Source: Calliopum simillimum (lineage: Eukaryota > Arthropoda > Insecta > Diptera > Lauxaniidae). Taken from it: 64,000 nt of DNA. Below are positions 1 to 10,910 of this stretch, in pieces. Each line of letters opens with the position of its first letter. The stretch's first letter is position 1. The notes under the pieces are model-generated. The model worked only from the letters and a program-made list of their open reading frames with translations, was not told the origin of the DNA and made no database searches. A program made the position numbers and the translations under genes. The stretch spans positions 34,653,948 to 34,717,947 of the forward strand of contig OX638370.1 of NCBI GenBank assembly GCA_951812925.1, given 5' to 3'.

Positions 1-1208
1 ACACTGACTAGTTTTATCTCAAATTATAATTTTTTATCTTTTTTTTCCTTAACTAAGCATTCGTGCCATGCAATGTAGCAGAAGTTTTGCATTTGGTTGA
101 GTTACAAAATTTTATTTATTACGTGTTGGATTTGTTTCAAAAGTAGCGAAATAGTAGAAAATGTGGCTCATGAATGAAATCGACAAACACGAAATCGAAA
201 TCGTTCAATTTTTATGATTGATTATCCTGTAAGGATGAGGGAAAAATATTTTTGGGTAAAATAAGATAAATACTATATAAAAAATCTATAGAAATTTTTG
301 TGCGGATGCTTATGTTTATTGCATTGTCTTTCATTTATCATTCAACTGGAATGAAATTTAAATTTATGGTTTCGTATTTTCAATTTCAACATTTACAACA
401 TATACGAGTACATACATATGTACACACGTACATTCATACAAAAATATCTTGTGCATAAAATGTCATATTATTTGGGAACACAATGTTAATGTCAAAAGTT
501 AAAAAAAAAAAAAAAAATGTTCTATCATGTGGCACTTTCCCATGAGATCTGGCAAGAAACAAATTATTAGGTAAATGTTGAAATTTAAATGAGAAATATC
601 CCTTTAATATACAAAATAAGTATATGAATCATATTGTATTAGAAGAATTACTTAACAAATATTCGACATATATGATTTTTTACTAAAATTTCCGGATTTT
701 TTTAAAAGCATTTTTATGGAGCTCTTCAAGACGTGTTTTTAACCCTCTAGTTCCCAAATTTCTTTTATTTAAAAAAGTTACAGGAGGTAGTTTTGGGATG
801 TAGAAAAAATTTTTGTTCCAGAAAATCATATTTGGATGGGTTGAAGTCGTGTTTGCGGGCGTAGAAGGTAGCTCCAATTTAAGAGCAAAAGGGTACTTTT
901 ATGATGCTCTTTAAGAAGTGCTCCCAGAGCTGGTATATCTGTCATTATGCTCTACTTAAGCCACATTAATTATTACAATGAATCCATAAACTTGAATATT
1001 TTGAAGGAATTTGAAACAAAATACAATTTTTTAATCAGTTTAGGTCCTTTAATACTTCGGGACCAATTTAAGATATCACTACAAGATAAGGTCTTTTGCA
1101 CGACTCTCCGGATATCTTGAACATCCAGTTACAATAAATTTAAACAGGTGACTTTTGATCTACCACCTCCAGTACTGCCTTGTGAATTACAAACAAGTCG
1201 CTGATAAC
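1..1208. other. AT-rich pgant intron, nothing recognised
   Basis: The sequence is AT-rich with short A runs. No exon, transposase motif or clear repeat was seen. It lies upstream of the first visible pgant exon and is presumably intron. Confidence 0.6.
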
Positions 1209-1790
1209 ATGTAAGACATTCACAATACGTTTTCACTGGAGATTTATGAGATGATTTACGGCAGTTTGCAGACTTATCTCTAAATTTTAGCGTAAATCAC
1301 GTGATTTACCATACAAAAATAAATCTATTTCTGACGTAATCTATTTTAAATCTGCGTATAAATCTCAGCCGGGACTTCGACCATGGCTATTTTTGACCAA
1401 GTGGCACCCCTTACCTTTGACAATTGGCATTAAATATCATTAAAAATATAGCAAATAGATGATAAATATTAAAAAAAAAAAAATGGAAAAACAACTTAAA
1501 TTTTCCCGCTTATGACATTAACTATCAAAAACAAATCTCTTTCGGCCGGAAAAAACGGCTTGGATTTAACGGCGAGATTTATAGATCACATCACAGTAAA
1601 GTCTCTGGTAGAAGCGTAGTTTCATACATACCTTTTCTTCTTAGTGTTTATCTTCCATTTGCTTTTTTCGAAATAGCCATACTTGGCAGCACTGTTGAGA
1701 TTCATACGAAGATTTAAAATAAATCTCGTCAGAAATAAATCATAAATCTCCGGAGGAAAAGTTTCATACTTTTCATTCACCATTGAAAAT
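1209..1790. repeat. dispersed repeat, copy 1 (AAATCTCGTC-type)
   Basis: The stretch has repeated, partly inverted GAGATTTATnnGA / AATAAATCTCGTC segments around GTTGAGATTCATACGAAG. A diverged relative sits at 38640-38940, including the shared GATTTAAAATAAATCTCGTC. It is probably an old inverted-repeat element. No coding sequence was seen. Confidence 0.5.
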
Positions 1791-2189
1791 GCAAGTGTAT
1801 ATTGTCGCTCACGTTTAAGATCCCTGCAGGACCACGAACTGTTCCAAAACTAGTTTGCGAATTCGGGTCCCATCACATATAAATTTCTATTTACGTTTTA
1901 CATAGCTTGTCATTGTGCGTAACCAATTGTCTCCTTCTTTATAACATTCAGGCCAGAGAAAGGTCAATTTTCTCCTTATGCATTACATTCGGACCAGTAA
2001 CAGCCTAGTTTTTTTATACCCTACACACAGGGTATATTCACTTTGTCCTTTCGTTTGTAACACAGAGAAGGAGGCGTTTCAGATATAGAAAAGTATACAT
2101 ATTCTTGATCAGCGTCATCTCCTGAGTCGATATAGCCATGTCCGTCAGCCTGGCTGGCTGTGTGCAGAGCAAGATATTTCAATGAAATT

Positions 2190-2690
2190 TGATTCACTGA
2201 TTCCGTCGTCAACGTTAGCTCGTGGGATTGAAAATGAGCAAAATCAGTCGATGGACACGCCTACCGCCTATACAATGCAACCAAAATACACATTAATACT
2301 ACGAATTGTAAGCGCAAGTTCTGAGAAAAACTGGGCGTGGCACCTCCCATATAAGCAAAAGCTTCAAAACGCTATACTGAAAGCGTTTTTTGAGATAAAC
2401 GAACTAAATTTGAGTCAGACACTAAGAATTATATGCGCAAGCTCTCAACAAAAAATTGAGTGAAGTCGGACAAGGGGGCGTGGCACCTCCCATATTAGCA
2501 AAAGTTTCAAAATGCTATACTGAAAGAGTTTTTTGAGAAAGTCCAACTAAATTTCACTCAGACACTAAGAGCAATAAATGCAAGCTCTGATCAAAAACTG
2601 GGCGAAATCAGACAAGAGGACGTGGCACCTCCCATATAACCAACATTTTCAAAATACTGCAGTGTAGGTTATTTATTTTTTGGCCAGGCC
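2190..2690 (+). repeat. 142-bp tandem repeat, about three units
   Basis: The phrase GCGTGGCACCTCCCATAT (with CGTGGCACCTCCCATAT in the last unit) recurs near 2335, 2478 and 2620, a spacing of 142-143 bp. Intervening text is also shared (CAGACACTAAGA, GCAAGCTCT). The array ends in TGGCCAGGCCAAAGG. An open frame through it is a by-product of the repeat. Confidence 0.8.
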
Positions 2691-2794
2691 AAAGGTTCCA
2701 CCCTTACTAGTTTTTTTTTATTTATAAATTTCAAAGAATTAAATTTAATACACAAATTTTACACAAAAATGTCATAAGGTTTCATAGATGAATG

Positions 2795-2880
2795 TAGTAA
2801 AAGGTTGTTAAAAATTTCTGAGCAATGTGTTCCGGGTTCGAATCTCGGTGTGGATGAATTTTTTTTTTACAAATTTTTTT
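2795..2880 (+). repeat. tRNA-like / SINE-head candidate
   Basis: TAGTAAAAGG fits a Pol III A box. About 40 nt on, GGGTTCGAATCTCGG fits a B box, and about 10 nt after that comes a T run that could end Pol III transcription. No acceptor stem is evident, so it is not a functional tRNA. Confidence 0.4.
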
Positions 2881-2984
2881 ATTATTTTATATTTCGGCTA
2901 TAATGGACACATTTTTTCATTTTCCGCTCCGAAAAGTCTTCAGACCGATTGTGTACAAATTTTAAAATTTGAATTGAAAATCAC

Positions 2985-3065
2985 CGAGTGGAGGGTTTGA
3001 ACCTGGGCCTCTCCACGCATCGCAAGTCATTACTCCGATATACAGTCGACATACTGCCAAACACT
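2985..3065 (-). repeat. second tRNA-like B box, opposite strand
   Basis: Minus strand reads CCCAGGTTCAAACCCTCCAC, a perfect B-box consensus. TGGCAGTATGTCG lies about 60 nt upstream as a weak A box. It is 120 bp from the tRNA-like segment on the other strand. Confidence 0.35.
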
Positions 3066-3412
3066 GCGTAGTCAGTAACGATGTAATTTCACTGACACAA
3101 TTGATATACAAATTGGACCACTTTTGGTACTAATGACCGACCTCGCAATACATTTGGAGCATTTTTGGTACATTTGATGATTTAAGTGAATTTATTCAAG
3201 TTTTATGTGTTGTCCGTTTTGGTCTACTTACAAAATAACTAGACCAAAGATGGGACTTTTCAGACAATTGTCTCCGACGAAAAGTTTTCTCAAATTTCGG
3301 TTGATTTATATACTTACGTGTAATACTTGCATATGTAAAACATTTAAAATATCCTTCTGCACTACTTAATAAAACCACTTTATTCGCTTTTCCTTTTTCA
3401 TTAATCCAATAG

Positions 3413-3606
3413 GTTGGTTGGAGCCTCTACTTGATCGCATTGCAAAGAATTCCACAACGGTTGTGTGTCCTGTCATCGATGTCATTGACGATACAACGAT
3501 GGAATATCATTATCGCGATTCAGGCGGTGTTAATGTCGGCGGCTTCGATTGGAATCTGCAATTCAATTGGCACGGAGTGCCAGAACGTGAGAAGAAGAGA
3601 CACAAG
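3413..3606 (+). CDS. Pgant5: pgant internal exon: GalNAc-transferase catalytic domain, central part
   Basis: This internal exon belongs to a polypeptide N-acetylgalactosaminyltransferase, the Golgi type II membrane enzyme that moves GalNAc from UDP-GalNAc to Ser/Thr. It follows the acceptor AATAG, enters in phase 2 and reads [20 protein letters not shown], then [13 protein letters not shown] and PEREKKRHK. These are conserved GT-A fold segments just after the nucleotide-binding region. It ends on a codon boundary before the donor GTAAGT. The catalytic DxH motif should lie in the preceding exon, which is outside the window. Similarity to the GalNAc-T1 group and remembered fly sequences points to Pgant5. 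The family is certain and the paralogue is less so. Confidence 0.93.
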
Positions 3607-5085
3607 GTAAGTTGTGCGATTTCTTTTTTCACTGTTTTTTTTTTGACTCGTTATCCTTCAATTGCATATTAATAAGAGACTTAATGCAAAAGACAAATAA
3701 ACCACACGAAGTGGGGGGAGGGATGTTGTTTGTAGTTTCAGAAAGGGAGAGGGAGGTTGTGTTAAAAACGGCAACTGCTGTATGTTGCTGATAAAAACGG
3801 TTTTATTTTCGCAAATTTATGTGGCGATTTTCTGAATATTACTTTTACAGTTGTACAAAAATCTCATACACGCATGTTAAATAATTTGGCCCACAAAATG
3901 TACCACATTTGCACAACATGCCATTCATAATCCTCGGCTTGCATCCTTTAGCGTGGCGGCGAGGCAAACAAGGATAATACGCTTGAGTAAAAAGTTTTTC
4001 TTTTATTCCTCTATTAAAGTGAAAAGTTTCAACAAACTGGCACATTGCGGCGCTGTGTTGATTTTCTCTTTATTTTTAAAGCAAATTTTTGTGCTGACCC
4101 AGTTGGACTTTTCTCTAATTGTAGGCATTGCTTGCATGCAAGGACTATTGTGTGTATGTGTCCTTTGAAATACGCAATTTTAGCGTGTGTTGCTACTTAA
4201 TTGATAACCGTTGCGAGCGAGGAAATATTTCCGACCAGGATATCATAAACGTGATTACTTTTGTACAACAGTGGGGGTGAGCTTAATACAGTCGCACACA
4301 CACAGTGAAAGAGAATCATCATCCTTACAGGAAATACGTAAATTCAGAAATTCTACGCAAGTGTTAAAACGTGACAGTTTTACGTAAACGTAAAATCTCT
4401 GGGCGAACTTTATACAGGGTGCATACACAGTGTGTTGGGACAATGTAACTACTAGTAACTAAATGCTTATTGCATAATATAAATTTATGTACCTATACAT
4501 ATACAAATGTATATGTGTTGGTATGAGTCGCTCTAATACCATTACTGTAAACGAATATCTATGGTGGGGGTGCCTGAATGTACGTTGTACTTTATATCCA
4601 AAGCTTTGAATCCTTTAAACCTCACGCACATTGATAAAGCCCGCTGTCGCAGTTCACATACAAACATTTATGTTTCTGTGTGTGTGTGTAGCATCATTTT
4701 ATTAGAAAACTTTTGTGTGACTTATATCCTTAGATGTATTCGTATTTTAGTTTGTGCCAATGTTTGCGTATGTGTGTATGTTTTATGTTTTTTGGCGGAT
4801 GTGCGCTTCTTAGTTTCTAAATAATTGGATAAACGAGGTTTTTCCTTTTGCTCGTTTTACTTCATTTTTCTTGTACAATACAGGAAAATCCTTATTTACT
4901 TATGTTGGCGCACGATAAAGGAAACGGAAATGCATTACATAATTTAAAAGGAAAACATAATTTCTTTTAGAAATTTTTAAATTGATATTAAACGTTTAAT
5001 GTCATAAAATGTTACAAGTTTTCTTAAACGAAATGTAAGGCAGAAAGAAGTACCAACGTGGGATAAATACCAACTAGACATCTTG
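3607..5085. other. intron, nothing recognised
   Basis: This is intron sequence with short TGTG-rich patches near 4140 and 4680-4780. No coding or mobile-element motif was recognised. Confidence 0.55.
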
Positions 5086-5430
5086 AAATAAAGTGTACTT
5101 TCATTTTACACTGAATTGAAGTATATGAGCCAAAAAATTAAAGATTCAAATCTTTACTGTACACTGATTTTATTATTTACACTGAAATATAATGTCTTGT
5201 TTCATCAGTGTCAAAAATTAGAAACCTCATTCTAACAAATACTTCAGTGTAACACTTCAGTGCAATTTATGTATGATATGGTAACACTTGCATTGGAAAC
5301 CCAGGCTTGTAGTAGCTTTCATACACTTTCGTTTGAGAGAGAGAGAGACAGCGTAAGCTAAGAAAAGACACACGAAGAGAGAGAAAAACTATTTTTGTCA
5401 CTAAAGTAGTATTTTTTAGTGTACACTGCA
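5085..5430. repeat. ACACTGAA-motif cluster
   Basis: TACACTGA occurs in both orientations near 5107, 5160, 5179, 5250 and (as TACACTGC) 5422, mixed with GAGAGAGA. It looks like an old element with repeated terminal motifs. Its boundaries are unclear. Confidence 0.35.
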
Positions 5431-5449
5431 ACTACATAAAAAAAGTATT

Positions 5450-5990
5450 TTGGGATTTTCCGGGAAAGTTTGTGGTTTTCCGGAAAACACTTTTCGTTTC
5501 TGATGAGCTCGAAACTATCTCGAAATTCGTGTGTCAAATGATATAATCGCCAAATATTCTCATGGGTTGGTCTGTCTGAAAAAATAAAGCAAGCCCTTTA
5601 AAATTTTTTTGGGATTTTCCGGGGATATTTAAGGTTTTCCAGAAAACACTTCATTTGAGGTCAGCTCAAAACTCGCTCGAAATTCCTGCGTTAAAGATTT
5701 CATTGCTTCCTCTTCCCGCGGATACGTCTAGCTGAAAAAAAATAAAGTTAGCCATAAAAAAAGTTTTTTTTTTTTGATTTTTCGGGAAAATTGAGAGTTT
5801 TCCGGAAACTTCTTTTAGCTCGAAATTCCTGCGTTAAAAGATTTCATCGCTAATTCTTCCCGCGAATACGTCTGGCTGAAAAAAAAAAAACTAAGCTATG
5901 GAAAACAATTTTTCCGCTTTTCCGGAACATAGCAAATTTCCCAGACAGCTCGAAATTACGGGTGAAAAGCTCAAAATTAGCTCGAAATTC
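5450..5990 (+). repeat. about 160-bp tandem repeat (GATTTTCCGGG type)
   Basis: GGGATTTTCCGGG begins at about 5452 and 5609 and GATTTTTCGGG at about 5776. Each is followed by GTTTTCCGGAAAAC-like and GCTCGAAATTCCTGCGTTAAA segments and ends GGCTGAAAAAA. Three to four units are present. Confidence 0.75.
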
Positions 5991-6069
5991 CCTACCAAAA
6001 AATGTCGAAATTCATCACACCTGTATGGCTCGCTTAATGGACCTAATATTTTTCCTTTGCCTTATACTG

Positions 6070-7240
6070 TTATTGTTAATGTCCAATGTCAAATGTTCAA
6101 TTTGCAATGTTCAGTGCTCAGTTTTCAATGTTTAATGCTCCATGCTCAGTGTTCAATGCTCAACGTTTAATGGTTAATGTTCAATATTCAATGTTCAATG
6201 TTCATTGTTCAAAATTCAATGCTCAATGCTCAATTTTCAATGTCCAACATCCAATGTCCAATGTTCAATGTTCAGTGCTCAGTGTTCAATGTTCACTGCT
6301 CAATGTTCAATTTCCAATGTTCAATGCTCAACGTTTAATGGTTAATGTTCAATATTCAATGTTCACTGTTCAAAGTTCAATGCTCAATTTTTAATGTCCA
6401 ATATCCAATGTTCTGTGCTCAGTGTTCAATGTTCAATGCTCAGTATTTAATAACCAATGTGCAATTTTCAATTTACAATGCTCAACGTTTTATGGTTAGT
6501 GTTCAATATTCAATGTTCATTGTTCAAAGTTCACTGCTCAATTTTCAATGTCCAATACCCAATGTCCAATGTTCAGTACTTAATGTTCAATGTTTAATGT
6601 TCAATGCTCAATGTTCATTGTTCATTGTTCATTGTTCATTGTTCATTGTTCATTGTTCATTGTTCATTGTTCATTGTTCATTGTTCATTGTTCATTGTTC
6701 ACTGTTCATTGTTCATTGTTCATTGTTCATTGTTCATTGTTCATTGTTCATTGTTTATTGTTCATTATTCATTGTTCATTGTTCATTATTCATTGTTCAT
6801 TGTTCATTGTTCATTATGCATTGTTCATTGTTCATTGTTCATTGTTCATTGTTCATTGTTCATTATGCATTGTTCATTGTTCATTATGCATTGTTCGTTG
6901 TTCATTGTTCATTGTTCATTGTTCATTGTTCATTGTTCATTGTTCATTGCTAATTGCTCATTGTTCAGTGTTCAACTTGTAATGTTCAATGTTCAAAGTT
7001 CAATTTTCAATGTTCAATGCTCAATGTTTAATGGTTAATGTTCAATTTGCAATTTTCAATGTTCAATGTTTGATTTTCAATGTTCATTGTTCAATGTTAA
7101 ATTTTCAATGTTTCAGTTTCAATGTTCAGTGTTCAATGTTCAATGTTCAATGTTTAATTTTCAATGTTCGATATTCAATGTTCATTGCTCAATATTCAAT
7201 GTTCAATGTGAAATGTTTAACATTCAATATAAACTTAATG
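6070..7240 (+). repeat. heptamer satellite (TTCATTG)n with degenerate flanks
   Basis: The core, about 6611-6950, is nearly pure TTCATTG repeated about 45 times. On both sides it decays into TTCAATG, TTCAGTG and TTCACTG variants. The heptamer has no stop in any plus-strand frame, so all three frames stay open and spell repeats of CSLFIVH. This is not a protein gene. Confidence 0.97.
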
Positions 7241-7249
7241 CCACAAACA

Positions 7250-8165
7250 TAAACTTATGCAAAATTCTCGCTGTATTATCAAAATATACCATAAATTAAC
7301 ATACATATGTATGTTGTCGGCTATTAAGCCAAATAACACTCCCATAATCTTAAAAAAAAAGAATCACAATCCTGCAGCATCTCTCCATTTACGAGTATTT
7401 GATGTCAAAGGAACTTTTATACATCGTGCCATAAATAAATGTTTTGTCTTTTATTCTGCAAAATTTTCTTTTGGCAAGTGTAAAAACACAAGTACATAAT
7501 ATAAAAGGGAAGGAAAACAAAACTTTTCTTTGTCTCTTTTTATCGCTTTAGCAATTTTTCATGCAACATTTGTTGCTTTGTTGTTGCTGCTCCTGTTGGT
7601 TGCTAAATAAAATATTTTTACATTCAGCCTAAAAACTTTTTCATACCGGAATAATAAAATAACGTTAGAGGCAATGTTGTTTTTGTGCTCTTTTGTTGCT
7701 GTGCTTTTTTTTAAAGGACAAACAAAAAAAAAATTATTAAAACTCCTACAGTTGCAAAAATTTTTCATTCACATTATTTTTCCTTTCTCATTGCAGTACA
7801 AAAAGGAAGCGAAAAATAGTACAATACATTTATTGCAAATTTGTTTTGTTCCTTTTTTTGTTGATTTCTTTTATCACATCACATGCCTACACAATCCTTT
7901 TTTACATAACCTAGCAACCTATACATGTGCATACACACATATGCATGTGCGAGTATGTGTCGCGTGCAAACATACCAACACTCGCATTTAACATTAAATT
8001 TTTTGCAACTCTGTGAACATTGTCGAGTGTACCGTTTAACATTCCCTGTAGGAATGTCATGACCTACTTTTTCGACCTTCTAAAATATATTTTAGAAAAA
8101 AAATATAAATCTTTCTTTTATTTGAATATAAAATCAGGTTGGTATTTTCTACGGTTTAGAAGTTA
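7250..8165. other. intron, nothing recognised
   Basis: AT-rich intron with TTGTTGCTGC-type triplets near 7570-7600 and ACACATATGCATGTG alternating tracts near 7930. No gene or element was recognised. Confidence 0.55.
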
Positions 8166-8169
8166 TGAG

Positions 8170-8640
8170 AGACTAAATATCTATACATAAATAGGCAAAC
8201 GAAATCGATTCAGTCCCTGTTTCTGTACTCAAATCAAGCAAATCGTTTCAGATTTGTTTTTTTTTTTTTGTTGGAAAGGCTGTGAGGAGTACATGGACTA
8301 TAGTTCTTTTAAAAGTGGGCGGAGCCACGCCTCTAAATGGAAAAAACGCTCTCACGGTTAAACCACTGCATTGATTTTTAAGAAATTTAGTATGCAGATA
8401 GAGTTAGCACTAAGGAACGATAAAGTGGCCATTATATTTTTCAGTGGGCGGTCCCACGCCCCTTAGTGGAAAAAAGCTGTTATTTTCAAAAATTATAGAT
8501 CCATAGTCTTTTTAAAGTCAAATTAAAATGGTCGAATTTCGGCCGTAAGGCAAACTCTAATATTTTGAAATCTTCAAAATTTCATAACTTCTAATCTGTT
8601 AAATATTGCATCTTTGTTGTAACTTCATATGAAAAATATT
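8170..8640 (+). repeat. dispersed repeat family R1, copy 1
   Basis: Contains GTGGGCGGAGCCACGCC and GTGGGCGGTCCCACGCC, separated by GAGTTAGCACTAAGGAACGA, then TCGGCCGTAAGGCAAACTCTA. The same order of blocks recurs on the minus strand at 36040-36440 and partly at 46590-46800. Confidence 0.75.
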
Positions 8641-8749
8641 TTCCTACAAAAATATTTCTGAAGGCTTCGAAAGTAGGTAAGGCGTTTTTATTTATCTAAG
8701 TTCAAAAAACGATAGAAATAGTATTTTTTGTCCAATAGCAGAAAACTTA

Positions 8750-8885
8750 TTTTCCAATTATAGCCTGATTCACTTCGAAAACCTCATATACTCGTAAAAC
8801 TGTCAAACTTCGTATTTTTTTTTTTTGACAAGTATTACGAGTTTACGAGGTTTTCGAGTCAATGACACGTTTTAAGGAATACCCA
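8750..8885. repeat. inverted repeat around ACCTCGTAAACTCGTAA
   Basis: CGAAAACCTCATATACTCGTAA and its inverse TTACGAGTTTACGAGG with TTTTCG flank a T run. A relative, CCTCGAAACCTCGTAAGCTCGTAATAG, occurs near 53338. Confidence 0.5.
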
Positions 8886-9955
8886 CGAAAAGAGATCAGA
8901 ACATGAACATCGGTTAAATGACATAATTATGAATGTTGTTTTCAATAGTCTTCATTAAAAGTCATATTACATGATAACAGTTGTTCCACAAAATGTCTCT
9001 TAAAACATTAATAATATAAAAAAAGGAAAAGAGAACAATGCAACCCCGATAAACTGTGAATTTTTTATTTTCTACTGTCCGGTTCATCACTGAAAAAGAT
9101 AATTTGTCATTATTGCTTCACAAATCAAGTGCAAACCAAGCAGCATGTGTTTTAAAAATTAAGTGATATTATAATTTAATACAAATAATTAAAAACAGAA
9201 TAAATCTATTTCAAAAATAGGACTTAAAGCTATTTAAAGTTGGTCACGTTCGTCACTTTTGGCTCAAAAGTAACGTATTTTTGAAATTTCATTCTACTGT
9301 AAAATTCTAAAACTACATTATTGATAATTCTTGTTATCCCAATGTTATAATAAAATGATACGCGGAACATTTTCCTTGAACAGAATAACCCATCAAATCC
9401 TATTTATAATGGGTTTAAGTGTTCTGCAACAATATTCTACGTAAAACTTTACTAGTGGTCATAATGGAAAAAATGTCAGGTTCATATTGTCACGTATCTA
9501 TCCAAATTATGATCAAAACAAAGAAAAGAACACAAGATATTTGAATCAAACAAAAAACATTATAAAGTAACATTATTGCATAAGATTCTTAAATTAGTCG
9601 CAATAAAAAATTCTTACTTGTTTCGCTGGATTCTGACTTTCTTTGAATAGGCACTAAAACTACTTCTATTTTTGTCACGTTCGTTTTGTGTCTTTTCTTG
9701 CGTGCATCTTGGAACCAGGACTTCGCCTGCTTTACGTTGGCACTAATTGAAGTGTTATCTAAGTGCTATAAATCTAAAATAAAAATATGTTTTGATTTCA
9801 CTTTTTTTGCTTTTTAAATGTGTGCGACGGTCACGTTCGTCACTTGAGAAATTCTCGTATATCATTCAGTTACTGTTTTTTTTGTAGTAACTTTTCGAAA
9901 AAAATTTATTTACATTGAATTGACATACATAGAGGTTGGTTCCTCATTCTAAGCT
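8886..9955. repeat. AT-rich DNA with GTCACGTTCGTCAC motif copies
   Basis: GGTCACGTTCGTCACTT occurs in direct orientation at about 9242 and 9829, with a truncated TGTCACGTTCG at 9674. This could mark an element of about 600 bp. No coding motif was seen. Confidence 0.35.
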
Positions 9956-9959
9956 ACTT

Positions 9960-10295
9960 CCGCTCAGTTTTTGTTATTCTATGCAAATATTTAAAATTAT
10001 TGAGTAAAAAGAGAGCAAAAAAAGCTCAGCAAGTTTTGTTTTTTTATTAGTGCGTTTTTTTTTTCTTTTAAAATTTTTATAAAATTTTAAAGAAAACGAG
10101 TGAGTGACATTCTCCTGAAAGTTTTTTTATATTACTATACGCATTCCTTTGCTTTTAGACAATTAAATCAATTGACAATTAAAATTCTTATTCACCATTT
10201 TCCAGTTTTTTAAGAATTTTTGTTATTGTCATTAAGATATTATTACTTTTGCAAAATTGTAGCATTCTCCTGGCTGACATTCTTCTGTCTAGATT
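9960..10295 (+). repeat. dispersed repeat family R4, copy 1
   Basis: The order CGCTCAGTTTTTGTT, GAGTGAGTGACATTCTCC, AGTTTTTTTATACTACTA-like, AATTAAATCAAT and CATTCTCC matches 62040-62310 in the same order and orientation, at moderate divergence. Confidence 0.55.
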
Positions 10296-10375
10296 ACTCC
10301 AATTTTAGAATTTTTTATAAATAATTTATCAAAATATGCTTCAAATTAGCTAAGTCAACCTTTTTCTATTTGTTT

Positions 10376-10523
10376 AACTTTAACTTATACCAGAAGTTAA
10401 TGCCGCCATATTGTATAGTGATGCAATGATATCAGCGTTTTGGTCTTGCAAAATTACCAAGACCAAGATGCTGTACAATGCTATACAATATGGCGGCATT
10501 AACTTCTGGTATAAGTTAAAGTT
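10376..10523. repeat. perfect 43-bp inverted repeat
   Basis: Arms 10376-10418 and 10481-10523 are exact reverse complements, including CAGAAGTTAATGCCGCCATA, around a 62-nt loop that holds GGTCTTG and ACCAAGACCAAG. Confidence 0.95.
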
Positions 10524-10910
10524 AAAGCTTATATCATTGCAAGACCAAGAGCAAGACTGCTATGGTCTTGGTCTTGGTCTTGCTCACGATAATCATCAAG
10601 ACCAAAACTGCTTTATAGTCTTGCGAATTTATAGTGCCACGCCCCTTTCAAGCATAAAATCTTATCACAGTTCGAAATTTGACATCTTAAAAACCTAACT
10701 GTAGATATCTGTAAAAATAAGGTTTTTAAATGTTGAATACTCAACAATCCTTAGAAATTTTTTCGAGACCAAAACTTAATGACCAAGATCAAGACCAAGT
10801 CTAAATATCAAAACCAAGACCAAGACTCAATGTGCAAGAATAAGACCATGACCAAGACTGCTATGGTCTTGGTTTTGGTCTTGGTTTGCTCATCACTAAT
10901 ATTGTATAGC
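10524..10910. repeat. GACCAA hexamer-rich repeat, family R2 copy 1
   Basis: Runs of GGTCTTGGTCTTG and AAGACCAAGACCAAG flank CACGATAATCATCAAGACC. A relative with GTGATAATCATCGTTACC and the same hexamers lies at 41700-42090. Confidence 0.7.

Noticed and set aside
2795..2880. A functional tRNA gene.
   Set aside because: A and B boxes are present but no acceptor stem or anticodon arm could be paired.
1..3412. An upstream pgant exon carrying the DxH motif.
   Set aside because: No sequence resembling the preceding catalytic segment ending at a phase-matched donor was found, so it must lie before the window.
6600..6950. CRISPR-like array.
   Set aside because: Seven-bp units with no spacers, in an animal nuclear intron.
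6086..7252. Long overlapping open frames (up to about 200 codons) rich in CSLFIVH.
   Set aside because: They come from a stop-free heptamer repeat open in all three frames. There is no initiation context, domain or non-repetitive sequence.
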